A stretch of 64,000 bases of DNA from Adhaeretor mobilis (GTDB lineage: Bacteria; Planctomycetota; Planctomycetia; Pirellulales; Lacipirellulaceae), in NCBI RefSeq assembly GCF_007741515.1, contig NZ_CP036263.1, forward strand, positions 2,233,501 to 2,297,500. The letters are read 5' to 3'. The notes under the pieces were generated by a model. That model saw only the letters and a program-made list of their open reading frames with translations. It was not told the origin of the DNA and made no database searches. Positions 43,373 through 52,237 of the stretch are shown here, in pieces. Made by a program: the position numbers and the translations under genes. Positions within the stretch are counted from its first letter, which is position 1. Every line of letters begins with the position of its first letter.

Positions 43373-44437
43373 TTATCTGCCCTTGCCAGCTCCCTGGGCG
43401 ATCTTATCGCCGATCATGGCAATTTTTTGATCCCGCAATCGCTTCTCATTTAGCCAGTACGGGCTGGTGATCTCCTTGAAGGCGTAGATCGCTGCCTGAA
43501 TGCCTTCAGCCCACGCGACGGCTACGAGCTTAATATCGCCATGCACATCGCCTACCGCAAAGATGCCGCGACGGCTGGTTTCAAAGTAGGGGTCGATAGC
43601 AATGCTACCGTCGTCATTGAGCCGTAGGTCAAGCCTCTGAAAAGTTTCCTTTGCGGAAAGAAAACCGATTTGCACGATGACGTAGTCGGCAGTGAGTGAA
43701 GACTCGTTAGTCAGCTGTAGACGAATCAAACCCGCATTAAACTCGGCTGAGGCGATTTCCGTACCACAGTGGACGCGTCCGCCAGAAGCAATCAAGCGAT
43801 CTACGGAATCGCTTTTTGCGATGGGTGTGTCTTCGCGAACGACGACATCGACTTCTGCTTTGCGGTCGCGCGCCATGACAGCGGCATCGAGAGCTGAGTC
43901 ACCACCGCCGACAATGACTACTTGACTATCATCGTAGTCGCCGATTTTAGGGATCTTGTAGAACACGCTCTTGGACTGCAATGCATCGAGCACCGGTAGT
44001 TTTCTGGGAAAGTGCAACAGGCCGCAAGCGAGGATGACCTTTCTGCAGAGGTACTCGCTTTGTTTCGTGACGACTCGCTTGAGGAGGTCTTCCTTCTCGA
44101 CTTGCTCGGTTTCTTCAACCGTGACCAATTCTTCGTTAAACCGGAACTGCACGAGTGCGTCCACGGCTTGGCGGTAGACACGGGAGGAGAGTTCTTCGCC
44201 ACTAATGCCGTCGGGAAAGCCGGGGATATCTACGATCTTTTTGTCTGCGTAGAGGAACTGGGGCTGGCCGCCTGGTAGGTCCTTTGCTTCGATAACCAGT
44301 GTGGTGAGACCGCGGTGGGCAGTCGTGAGGCTGGCTGCTAGGCCAGCGGGGCCGGCTCCGATGATGACAACGTCCCAGTAGGGTAGGTTGCCGAAGTCGA
44401 GATTTTCGTCCAACTCGGTAACTTTGAAATCGGCCAT
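43373..44437 (-). CDS. Thioredoxin-reductase-like FAD/NAD(P)H oxidoreductase (FNR type)
   Basis: A 354-residue flavoprotein. Residues about 20-50 hold the FAD Rossmann motif VVIIGAGPAGLAASLTTAHRG; residues about 165-190 hold the NAD(P) motif QVVIVGGGDSALDAAVMARD; the C-terminal GIFAVGDVHGD binds FAD. The CxxC redox pair of thioredoxin reductase is missing: the corresponding place reads ILACGLLHFPRKLP. This fits ferredoxin-NADP+ reductases of the YumC/chlorobial type or the YpdA group, not a thioredoxin reductase. It stands alone, divergent from the BON protein gene. Confidence 0.88.
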   Translation of the reverse strand: MADFKVTELDENLDFGNLPYWDVVIIGAGPAGLAASLTTAHRGLTTLVIEAKDLPGGQPQFLYADKKIVDIPGFPDGISGEELSSRVYRQAVDALVQFRFNEELVTVEETEQVEKEDLLKRVVTKQSEYLCRKVILACGLLHFPRKLPVLDALQSKSVFYKIPKIGDYDDSQVVIVGGGDSALDAAVMARDRKAEVDVVVREDTPIAKSDSVDRLIASGGRVHCGTEIASAEFNAGLIRLQLTNESSLTADYVIVQIGFLSAKETFQRLDLRLNDDGSIAIDPYFETSRRGIFAVGDVHGDIKLVAVAWAEGIQAAIYAFKEITSPYWLNEKRLRDQKIAMIGDKIAQGAGKGR

Positions 44438-44631
44438 GATGCGGTATGCTTCGCTGTGAGGGGGGATCTAAGAAGTGCAGGCGTTCGCTCTGAGTTTTAA
44501 GCGTGCTGCGGTCCCTCTGCAATGAGTAAGACCGACGAGAAAGTGAGAAGTTCTCGCACGATGCCGGGCAACTGAGTACAATGAAACGAGTTCTGTGGGC
44601 CACCTGTCACCGCGAATCAGTAGAGCTAATT

Positions 44632-45381
44632 ATGCGAACTTGTCACAGCTTTTGGATGACCTTTGGCGTCCTTGCACTAATTTTCTCACCCGCAGGTGCG
44701 CAGGCCCAATTTGGACAGCAAAATAACTTTGGTGGGCAGCAGGGTGGCTTTGGGCAGGGAGGCTTTGGCGGCCAGGGAGGCTTTGGCGGACAAGGAGGAT
44801 TTGGCCAGGGCGGATTTGGCCAAGGTGGCTTTGGTCAGCAAGGTGGCTTCGGCGGTCAGCAGGGGGCGGGTGGATTGCGAGGTGGGAATATCACTAGCCT
44901 TCGCAACAATCAGCAGGAACGCTTCAACAGCGACGGTTTCGTCGGTCGCGACGCGCAAGATGTGCGTAGCACTTTCGACCAACAGAGCAGGCAGCCCGAT
45001 GCACGAACAATTGCTCGTGAGATTGAAGACCTTAATGATCTGCGGCGACAACGGCGACGCGATCGCAGGGATCGTGGGGAGCAAACGCCTGCCGTGCGAG
45101 TACGCCTTATAGCGGAGTTTGACTATGAGCTGCCAGCCGAAAGCCAAACGGAGTATTCCCTCAATGCGAGCCTCACACGCGGAGCAGTAGCACACCAAAT
45201 ACAGACGCCGAGTATGGAACTATCCGATGGCGTAGTAACCCTCCGTGGCATCGTCTGGACTGAGCGTCATCGCAAATTGGCAGAGCAATTGGCTGCTATC
45301 GAGCCGGGAGTGTCGCGCGTAGAGAATCTCTTAGAGGTTCAGCCCGCAGCGAACGCCGGCCCGGAGCTTTCAGCTCCGTAG
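44632..45381 (+). CDS. Secreted Gly/Gln/Phe-repeat protein with BON domain
   Basis: A 249-residue exported protein from MRTCHSFWMTFGVLALIFSP with a signal peptide cleaved near GAQAQ. Residues about 25-85 are tandem GGFGQ/GGFGG units, a low-complexity Gly/Gln/Phe segment. A basic region (DLRRQRRRDRRDRGEQ) follows, then a C-terminal BON domain from about 165 (TPSMELSDGVVTLRGIVWTE, AAIEPGVSRVENLLEV), a fold that binds phospholipid or envelope components. An ATG at 44581 would add 17 residues. Its last 86 bases overlap the convergent lipoprotein gene at 45296. Confidence 0.8.
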   Translation: MRTCHSFWMTFGVLALIFSPAGAQAQFGQQNNFGGQQGGFGQGGFGGQGGFGGQGGFGQGGFGQGGFGQQGGFGGQQGAGGLRGGNITSLRNNQQERFNSDGFVGRDAQDVRSTFDQQSRQPDARTIAREIEDLNDLRRQRRRDRRDRGEQTPAVRVRLIAEFDYELPAESQTEYSLNASLTRGAVAHQIQTPSMELSDGVVTLRGIVWTERHRKLAEQLAAIEPGVSRVENLLEVQPAANAGPELSAP

Positions 45382-46219
45382 TTGGGGCTGGTTGATCGGC
45401 AGTCGGCCTGGCCGGTTCATCGACCGGGGAATGCGCGGGCAACATCGCTGCTTGTCGAAGCGGTTTTGCCTGCTTGGCATTGGCCAGCTTGTCGCTCAGA
45501 CCCTTGGGCACCTGGAAGGTAGCGGTATCGAAACGTTTCTTGGCTTCGCTCATTTGTGTCTCTTGTTCTAAGCTGTCGCCCTCCTTGTAGCTCGCGAGTT
45601 GGACGTCTTGAGATTGCTTTTCCTCGGCCAACATCGTTTTCTTAGGCTGCAGATCAGTACCAGGTAGCAGGTTCTTGGTGGGCTCGCCAATGACGAGCGC
45701 TCCATCAGCGGGCTCGAATCGCGTAATCAGCGTGATGTTCTTCCGTGGGCCGCCCACGTCATCCCACGGCAGCCACACGCTGTAGGCAGAACCAAGCTTC
45801 GTGGTGCTTTCGTGGCGGACGAACTGTTCTGGAGGGAAGATGAACCGCTTGGTGGGATGCGTCTCATGCTCTGCGCGATCGGTCTCGTCGAAGGCGTACA
45901 CCACGAGTTGGCCCTCCACACGCACGGGAATATCAGATTCACGACTGAAGAACACAATCCGACCACCAAAGCCACGCTTCGGCTGAGCGCCCCCCGAATG
46001 ATGTACAGCCTGCGTCCAGCTGCTCACCAATCGAATAGGTGTCTGCGGTGGTTCTGGTTTATCCGATTCCATTCCCACGGCTTTGCGAACGTCCCAGCCT
46101 TGGGCGAACTTCCACTCGTCGTTCTTGCCGCTTTTGCAACCGGTAGCGGCCAACATCGCACAGCTCACTAGAGCGAACAGAGCAGGCCTAAGGCAAGGAT
46201 TGTGTTGTGCGAGTAACAT
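45296..46219 (-). CDS. Lipoprotein at the end of the type II secretion cluster
   Basis: A 307-residue protein with signal peptide and lipobox (ALVSCAMLAATGC). The N-terminal half has a beta-rich, possibly immunoglobulin- or C2-like region (GGRIVFFSRESDIPVRVEGQ, YSVWLPWDDVGGPRKNITLI); the C-terminal half is Lys/Gln/Pro-rich and probably flexible. I do not recognise a family, although similar lipoproteins occur next to planctomycete gsp clusters to my memory. It follows gspD by 51 bases on the same strand. It may be a pilotin-like or assembly factor; this is inference. Its 3' end overlaps the convergent BON gene by 86 bases. Confidence 0.75.
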   Translation of the reverse strand: MLLAQHNPCLRPALFALVSCAMLAATGCKSGKNDEWKFAQGWDVRKAVGMESDKPEPPQTPIRLVSSWTQAVHHSGGAQPKRGFGGRIVFFSRESDIPVRVEGQLVVYAFDETDRAEHETHPTKRFIFPPEQFVRHESTTKLGSAYSVWLPWDDVGGPRKNITLITRFEPADGALVIGEPTKNLLPGTDLQPKKTMLAEEKQSQDVQLASYKEGDSLEQETQMSEAKKRFDTATFQVPKGLSDKLANAKQAKPLRQAAMLPAHSPVDEPARPTADQPAPTTELKAPGRRSLRAEPLRDSLRATLPAR

Positions 46220-46270
46220 TGTAAGTTCGCGTAGGGATTAGTTTGTGTGTGCCAGTAAGCCGTTAAAAAA

Positions 46271-49200
46271 CTACGGTGTGTAACTCGTTGGTGGTAGAGC
46301 CATGTCCGGCTGGCCGACGGGCATATTCTCTACCGGAGGTCCCTGCATGTAGGATTCGCCGGGGCTGAGGTCGCTTGGGTAAACCGTCTCAGCATTTGCT
46401 GCACCCATGGTATCTTCAACGCTTCGCAATCCTGATTGGCCTGACCATTCGACTACATCGGACAAGCACCAATTCATTCGGGCTGACTCAACCTGCTTGA
46501 GCATCTCTGCCTCGTGACGATTTCGCACGATGTGCGGCGTGAGAATGATTAGCAACTCGGAGCGAACCGTGGAGGTCGTGTCGTAACGAAACAAATCGCC
46601 GAGCAACGGAATATCTGCAAGCAAAGGCACTCGACGATGTAGAGCAGAGTCGCTTTTGGTGAGCAAACCGCTGAGCACAACTGTTTGGCCATCGAGCGCA
46701 CTAATGGTAGTTTCCGCTTGGATTTGGTTAATACGTGGTACGCGTATTGCGTCGCCGTTGGGTGCGACAGATATCGGCAGGCCTTGGCTGATCGGTCCCA
46801 GCTCGCTCTTTTCCGCGTAGACTTCCATCACGACGAGGCCGTCCGGGCTAATTCTTGGACGGACGAGCAGTTCTAGGCCAACAGGCACTTGCGTGGTAAA
46901 GGATTGCAACCGGCCAAAATTGTCCAGTGCTGTCGATTGAATTATCGGAACCGTTTCGCCCACGAAGGTCCGTCCCGTTTGGTTGTCGAGCGCCATGATC
47001 TGGGGACGGCTCAGCACTTCTAGACGCCGTGATTCTTGCAACGCACGTAGCAGCATGCTCACGCTTTCGCTGCTGGCCGATAATACTAGCCCTCCGAAGC
47101 CCAGGTCCGGGCTCACACGACCAACGGCAAAGCTAGACAGACTTTGTGCTGCTACTTTACTAGCGGTGGCTAGTGAAGCGGCACTACCTGCGTTGCCGAG
47201 CGCGCGACTGGGGTCGCCGAATTCAAAGCCGGGGGTAAACCTAGCTGAGTCGATCACTTGGTTCTCAAAAGTCGTGGAACCTCCGCCAGGATCGTTGACG
47301 ATTGTGGTATTGGTGGAGCGATCGATATCCTCCAGCAGACCACGATCAAACAGCAGCGAGTCTTGCAGTCCAAGTTCCACGCCGAACTCGTCGGCGTCTC
47401 CCAGGCGGACTTCGCCAATAAGTACTTGGATCATGACCATGGGCGCCTGCTCATCGAGCTGCTCGATGATTTTGGTGAGCTCCTCGTAGTATTCCGGCGC
47501 GGCCGAGACGATCAGACTATTGCTGTTAATTTCCGGCACGACTACGACTTCGCGCTCGATCTGCTGGAAGGGACTCACGACTCCGGGAGCTGTCCCCTCC
47601 ACATTACGTCGGCCTTCGAGCCAGTCTTGCAAGGCGAGCGCCACCTGTTCCGCATTGGCGTTCTTGAGTTTGTAGACTCGGTTCTCGCGCTCACGAGCGT
47701 TGCTTGAGTCAAGCCGCAAGAGAATCGCTTCGACCAGGATCAACTCATCCTGGCTGCCCGCAGCAATGATGCTGTTGGTACGCTCATCTACTGAAAAGCG
47801 AAGCTGGAACGGACTGCTGCCCTCCCCTTGATTGCCTTCTTCGCCGGCTCCCAGGAGTGTTTCTAGCATTTCGGCAAGGCTTACCGCATCGCCGTTGTTG
47901 ATTGTGAATACCTTCAGCTCGGCTGTGTTGTCTGGGGCCTTATCAAGTTCCGCGATGAGTGCCGCAATTAACGGCAGAGCAGGGCGGGGCGCGCTAACAA
48001 TCAGGGAATTGCCGTTTTGGTCAGCAGTAATCTGTGCGTTGGAGAAAACGCCCGATTCCAGTTGCTGGCGGCCTTTTTCATCAATGGTGATCAATCGCAG
48101 TACGGCAGAAGCACGTTGGGCCGCGTCTGAATCCCCCACTTCGTTACTGCCGGTGAGTGCTTCTCGGATTACGGGGGCTAGGTCGGTTGCGACCGAGCTG
48201 CGCAGCTTGAATATCTGAATGTCTACTTCAGCTTCTCCGCCGGGACGATCAATCTCATCGATGAGAGCTTTCACTTCGGCCATATCGCGAGGACCGGCGC
48301 GTACAATGACTGCGTTTGTGCGTGAGTCAGCGATGACTACCGCTTTCGGACTGAGTGTAGTGAGGCCCTCTTGCTCCTCAGTGCGAAACACGTTCTCGAT
48401 GACTTCTTGGGCCCGCTCGGCGTCGGCAAATTTTAGACGGAATACTTCAAATTGAGTCAGTGCCTTGCCTGGCAGATCGAGTTTTTCGATTAGTTCGCTT
48501 GCCTTGCCCACTGACAGTTGCGGCCCAATGAGCAGAACAGCGTTGGGTTTAACCAGCGGCACCACCAGTAACGATCCGTATATGCGATCGAGCGAGGCTC
48601 CACTCGTGTCAGAATCGAATGTGCTTTGCACCAATCGAGCAATTGCGGTCGACTCGACATGCTGAAGTGGGAACACGGTGATCTGAGGCTCGGCAACTTC
48701 ACTGAGATTTTCGATCTGCTGGATGATCTGCTCGACGCGGGCGACGTCTTCCGGCTTACCCCGGATGATAAGGTACCGAGTGCCCTCGATAAATTCGATC
48801 TGCACAGGACCAAGCAGGCTACCGAGCGCGCTAGCGGGGTTCTGCTCCCCAGGACTTGCGGCATTTGAGTTTGTCGCGTCGCCGTTTGGGGGCGAGTCAG
48901 AGTTCTCTGCATTGAGTTGTGTGTTTTGCGCCAGCAGCAGGTTTACGACTTGGCGAACCTTGGCGTCCGATTTGCCGCTGGTGGTGACCATGGCCGTTTG
49001 CTGCGTCCCTCTTGCTGGCGAGTCGAGCGCTTCGATGATCTGCTTCCAAGAGCGCACCTGATCGGGCCGACCGGCGAGACGGAGTTCCCCAGTCTTAAGG
49101 TTGCCCGTAATGACTACGGGGGGGGCCTTGGCTCCGCCAGGTTCAATGACTAGTCGAGCCCATGGTTGTTGGGGATTACGAACCAGAGGTAGCTGCTTGC

Positions 49201-49522
49201 CGAGAGTTTCTTGCAAGCGATCATGCAACTTCTCAACGGTCAGGTTGTGCAGCTGAAGTCGATCGTTCTCTGTGAGTGCTTGTGGCGATTGCAGTTGCGG
49301 TGCCTGCTGTTGGAGGGTTTTATTTTGATTTATTTGTGGCCCGCGCGCTTCAGGAAGAATGTCTGCCTGAGCAACATAGCGTGGCGCAACTGGCGTTTGC
49401 GCTCGCTGTTGCGCAGCAGCCCGGTCGGAGGGCCGTAGCCACAGCGTGAGCCCTGTGACCGCCATCAGGAGGACAACGAGCCAACGGGTGAGGCGAGGGC
49501 TGAAGAGTTTGAGCTTGGACAT
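46271..49522 (-). CDS. gspD: Type II secretion secretin GspD
   Basis: Outer-membrane secretin of 1083 residues, longer than the usual 650-750. The start ATG is at 49522; a TTG at 49561 is less likely. Residues 1-35 include a signal anchor (WLVVLLMAVTGLTLWL). Several N-domains repeat the pattern FxLxxxxAxxVAxxL (for example VFPLQHVESTAIARLVQSTF, VYKLKNANAEQVALALQDWL), more copies than the normal N0-N3. The secretin core is near residues 690-1020 with VPVGLELLVRPRISPDGLVV and VPLLADIPLLGDLFRYDTTS, LLIILTPHIV. A Pro-rich tail (ENMPVGQPDMALPPTSYTP) ends it. An intrinsic terminator lies just upstream, so it may have its own promoter. Confidence 0.95.
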   Translation of the reverse strand: MSKLKLFSPRLTRWLVVLLMAVTGLTLWLRPSDRAAAQQRAQTPVAPRYVAQADILPEARGPQINQNKTLQQQAPQLQSPQALTENDRLQLHNLTVEKLHDRLQETLGKQLPLVRNPQQPWARLVIEPGGAKAPPVVITGNLKTGELRLAGRPDQVRSWKQIIEALDSPARGTQQTAMVTTSGKSDAKVRQVVNLLLAQNTQLNAENSDSPPNGDATNSNAASPGEQNPASALGSLLGPVQIEFIEGTRYLIIRGKPEDVARVEQIIQQIENLSEVAEPQITVFPLQHVESTAIARLVQSTFDSDTSGASLDRIYGSLLVVPLVKPNAVLLIGPQLSVGKASELIEKLDLPGKALTQFEVFRLKFADAERAQEVIENVFRTEEQEGLTTLSPKAVVIADSRTNAVIVRAGPRDMAEVKALIDEIDRPGGEAEVDIQIFKLRSSVATDLAPVIREALTGSNEVGDSDAAQRASAVLRLITIDEKGRQQLESGVFSNAQITADQNGNSLIVSAPRPALPLIAALIAELDKAPDNTAELKVFTINNGDAVSLAEMLETLLGAGEEGNQGEGSSPFQLRFSVDERTNSIIAAGSQDELILVEAILLRLDSSNARERENRVYKLKNANAEQVALALQDWLEGRRNVEGTAPGVVSPFQQIEREVVVVPEINSNSLIVSAAPEYYEELTKIIEQLDEQAPMVMIQVLIGEVRLGDADEFGVELGLQDSLLFDRGLLEDIDRSTNTTIVNDPGGGSTTFENQVIDSARFTPGFEFGDPSRALGNAGSAASLATASKVAAQSLSSFAVGRVSPDLGFGGLVLSASSESVSMLLRALQESRRLEVLSRPQIMALDNQTGRTFVGETVPIIQSTALDNFGRLQSFTTQVPVGLELLVRPRISPDGLVVMEVYAEKSELGPISQGLPISVAPNGDAIRVPRINQIQAETTISALDGQTVVLSGLLTKSDSALHRRVPLLADIPLLGDLFRYDTTSTVRSELLIILTPHIVRNRHEAEMLKQVESARMNWCLSDVVEWSGQSGLRSVEDTMGAANAETVYPSDLSPGESYMQGPPVENMPVGQPDMALPPTSYTP

Positions 49523-49650
49523 GATGTTTAATCGGTCGGTCGGAGCTTCCTGAGAACGCAACGCTCCGTCTGCGCAGGTACGCAGGGAGGCGGCATAATC
49601 GGAATAATCGACAAACTTTACCAGCCGCGCCAGCTAATCAGTTCACAGAG

Positions 49651-49687
49651 AGCAAAAAAAGAAAGTGCTAGCAAGTCATGCTAGCGC
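49651..49687 (-). terminator. Intrinsic terminator between gspM-like gene and gspD
   Basis: On the minus strand GCTAGC, loop ATGACTT, GCTAGC, then ACTTTCTTTTTTT. The hairpin covers the stop codon at 49681-49683 and can be extended by about two pairs with a wobble. It splits the secretion cluster before gspD. Confidence 0.75.
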
Positions 49688-50655
49688 ATACGCCGCCTTT
49701 GGCGGCCGGCGCTTTCACCGCTAGCAACGTCCAGTGGGCGCGCTTCGGAGAAGGTATCGCCGAGCTCCAGCTCAAACTGGCCCTCGTCGGTCTTGTAAAT
49801 GACGCGCTCGTCATTGAGGTCGATGACACGACCCGAGATGCGACCAATCTCCAGTTCGTCCCCAACTTGGTAGTACGTCACGTCGCCGGACTTCTGCTGG
49901 CGTACCGCCATGGTCCAACCGTTGCCATAAGTGATTTGGGTAAACCGCGCATCCTTGGCTGCCTCATCTTCTCGGGGCTCGTCGCTCTTAGCAGTGCTAG
50001 CGTCACCTGCCTTCTGCTTGGGTCTGTAGATGGCGAAGAGATCGCGGCTTTCGAGTCGCTCACGGTATTCAGTCAGCGTGTGGGCAAGCTCGGCCGTCGC
50101 GTTTTCTGCGAGTTGATCTTCACGAAGCACTTCAGGCAGAATTAGTGCATCCACACTCAGACTCACGGTGAGCTCCTTTTTGCCTTCCTGCGGCTTGAAG
50201 GTTGCTTTTGAGATACGTTGCATGTGGCCCGCACTGTAAAACTGATGCAGGAACTTGGTCACCTGTTCGAGGGTTGCCTTGCCGGCAATTTCAAACGACA
50301 GCTCTTTCATCTCGTCAGGGCGATCGGCGAAGGAGCGAGCGTTGGTCTTATCGAGCACCGAGGCTTCCGTGAACCCGCTGTCGCTGGTCGCCTCACGCAG
50401 CCAGTCCTGATAGAGCGAACGGGCGATATCCGGATTCGTCGGCAGCGAGCGTTGTCGCCACTTGCGTAGCTCGCGTTGGTCACGCTGGGCTCTTCTCAAG
50501 AGAGATTTTGTCTCTTGTAAGGATGACTCAGCGGCAAGCTGTTGATCGTCGCTCTCGTCGAGTGCATCACGATAGCGAGTAAGTCCTTCGGTGCCTGCGT
50601 ACAACAAGCCTGCTATGCCTACGAGGCCGACCAAAGCTTTTTCACGTTGATTCAT
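49681..50655 (-). CDS. gspM: GspM/PilO-like inner-membrane protein with PilP-like C-terminus
   Basis: A 324-residue bitopic protein. A membrane helix at 8-24 (ALVGLVGIAGLLYAGTEGL) is followed by a coiled coil (about 28-70), then a ferredoxin-like PilO/GspM domain (LSFEIAGKATLEQVTKFLHQ). The last ~90 residues (ARFTQITYGNGWTMAVRQQK, VGDELEIGRISGRVIDLNDE, FELELGDTF) resemble the PilP/GspC homology region. No separate gspC exists in the cluster, so this gene may combine both roles. It overlaps gspL by ATGA. Assignment rests on position and architecture more than on sequence identity. Confidence 0.78.
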   Translation of the reverse strand: MNQREKALVGLVGIAGLLYAGTEGLTRYRDALDESDDQQLAAESSLQETKSLLRRAQRDQRELRKWRQRSLPTNPDIARSLYQDWLREATSDSGFTEASVLDKTNARSFADRPDEMKELSFEIAGKATLEQVTKFLHQFYSAGHMQRISKATFKPQEGKKELTVSLSVDALILPEVLREDQLAENATAELAHTLTEYRERLESRDLFAIYRPKQKAGDASTAKSDEPREDEAAKDARFTQITYGNGWTMAVRQQKSGDVTYYQVGDELEIGRISGRVIDLNDERVIYKTDEGQFELELGDTFSEARPLDVASGESAGRQRRRMR

Positions 50656-52076
50656 GGCTGGCTCTCCGTGGAATCATTGGCCAGTTGTATCTTCTCCACG
50701 ACTTTCAACGGATAGGCTTTGTTAATCGAGTCGTCCTTGGTGAGCGATTGTCGAGTGACGCGACGGCCTTCTTTTCGTAGGCGATCTTCCAGTGGCTGCA
50801 CTGCGCTATCGTTGGGCACCGCGGCGGTCAGTGTCCACTCGTCTCCTAGCAACGAAAGCTCTCCCGTGAGCACATCCTTGTCCTTGGGGTACGCCTCGCT
50901 ATCCAACGGTACCGGGCGAAGTTGCTGACTGAGAGCGTCGAGTTCGTCGAGTAAGTTGACTGTATTCTCGTTCCATTCACTAACCTTGGCGTGCTGTTGT
51001 TGATCACTGGCCAGTTCTTCTAGCGTGGCTTGGTACACAGCCTGTTCTGCCTCAGCTGTCTCAGCTGCACGCAACGGTGCGTTCACATTTTGGTAAGCCT
51101 GATAGCCGACCATTGCCGCGAGCGCCGCTGCCGCCACTCCGGCCAACGCCCAAGTGCGGCCCTTACTGGGCGGCGCGACCGGGCGGCGCGGATTCAGTAG
51201 ATCGAGCGGCGGCTGCTGGCCACGCGCGCGTTGAGTCGCTAAGCCTGCCAATGGAGCGATCTCTTGCAGGTTCAGTTCAGTGTCGGAAATGTCCAATCGT
51301 GAAGCAATGTCTCCACGTTGGATGTTCTCGGGCAGGAATTCTGCAACCGAGCGAGCCTCAGGTGTCGAGAAATCAAACCAAGCCGTGATCGTTGCCGGCG
51401 ATTCTCCCTTAGGCTGAAGAGTCATCGCTGTGCGTTGAAGCTCGCCGGCGAGCAGCTTCGCACGCGACTCAGCCGCCGTGGCACTAGGCAGAGGCAACGC
51501 GCGCAGGCGAGTAATTTGCCCATCTTGAGTGGCCCACATGGTTGCCGAGTCGTTTTCCACAGCCGCATGAACGGCAGCACCTCTGTCATCCGTTGAAAGC
51601 AGGCTCGCCCAACCCAACGGGCGAGCCGTGAGATGCGCGATACGCACGTTGGCCTCTTCGCAAAGCTCAAGCGTTTTGTCGAGTGTTTTCTGATCGACAC
51701 TAATTCCCAAAACACGGTGCGGGTTGTCCGCGTCCCCTTCGAGCGGTAGGAAATCAAAGCCTTTCTCCGCGCCCGCCAAAGGGTGATCTCGCATCGCCTG
51801 CAACGATACCAAGTCAGGCAAGTCTTCGACCGGGGCGGGGGGGAATTGGTAATTCTGCCAGTGCAGGTCTGCTCGCGAAAACATAACGACTGCCCTTAGA
51901 CGATGGCCACCGCAGTTCTCAATCGCTGCCGAGAGCTCATTGCCCCGAGTTTCCAAGTCAGACGCAGAAAAGTGGACCGTGCTAGCGGCATCCACCTTCG
52001 GCAGATCGCCCGACGTTTCAACCACTGCTACGGTGGCTTGGTCGTCACTAAGATGAATGGCGAGTGACTTGGACAT
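50652..52076 (-). CDS. gspL: GspL/PilM-PilN-like assembly platform protein
   Basis: A 474-residue protein with an actin-like cytoplasmic domain (residues 1-300, MSKSLAIHLSDDQATVAVVE), one membrane helix near 310-330 (WALAGVAAAALAAMVGYQAY), a coiled coil and a periplasmic ferredoxin-like domain (ELSLLGDEWTLTAAVPNDSA). This is the GspL layout, equal to PilM plus PilN. It would bind GspE in the cytoplasm and GspM in the periplasm. Stop and start codons overlap with gspM (ATGA). A 161-base gap separates it from gspK. Confidence 0.82.
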   Translation of the reverse strand: MSKSLAIHLSDDQATVAVVETSGDLPKVDAASTVHFSASDLETRGNELSAAIENCGGHRLRAVVMFSRADLHWQNYQFPPAPVEDLPDLVSLQAMRDHPLAGAEKGFDFLPLEGDADNPHRVLGISVDQKTLDKTLELCEEANVRIAHLTARPLGWASLLSTDDRGAAVHAAVENDSATMWATQDGQITRLRALPLPSATAAESRAKLLAGELQRTAMTLQPKGESPATITAWFDFSTPEARSVAEFLPENIQRGDIASRLDISDTELNLQEIAPLAGLATQRARGQQPPLDLLNPRRPVAPPSKGRTWALAGVAAAALAAMVGYQAYQNVNAPLRAAETAEAEQAVYQATLEELASDQQQHAKVSEWNENTVNLLDELDALSQQLRPVPLDSEAYPKDKDVLTGELSLLGDEWTLTAAVPNDSAVQPLEDRLRKEGRRVTRQSLTKDDSINKAYPLKVVEKIQLANDSTESQP

Positions 52077-52237
52077 GATTCGAGGTGGCAGGACTAAATG
52101 TTTGAAGGCGGGCTAACGTAGGGCGGGATTCCGCTAGTGACTATTGTAGTCACATTCTGTGACGGGGTCCGAGTTTTATTATCTGGCGATAGGTCCCGTT
52201 CAGCGCCTGCGCGCGGAGCCCTTTCTTGACAAACTCG

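Noticed and set aside
44720-44880. Tandem repeats that could suggest a CRISPR or minisatellite
   Set aside because: They are in-frame codons for GGFGQ units of an exported protein, with no spacers.
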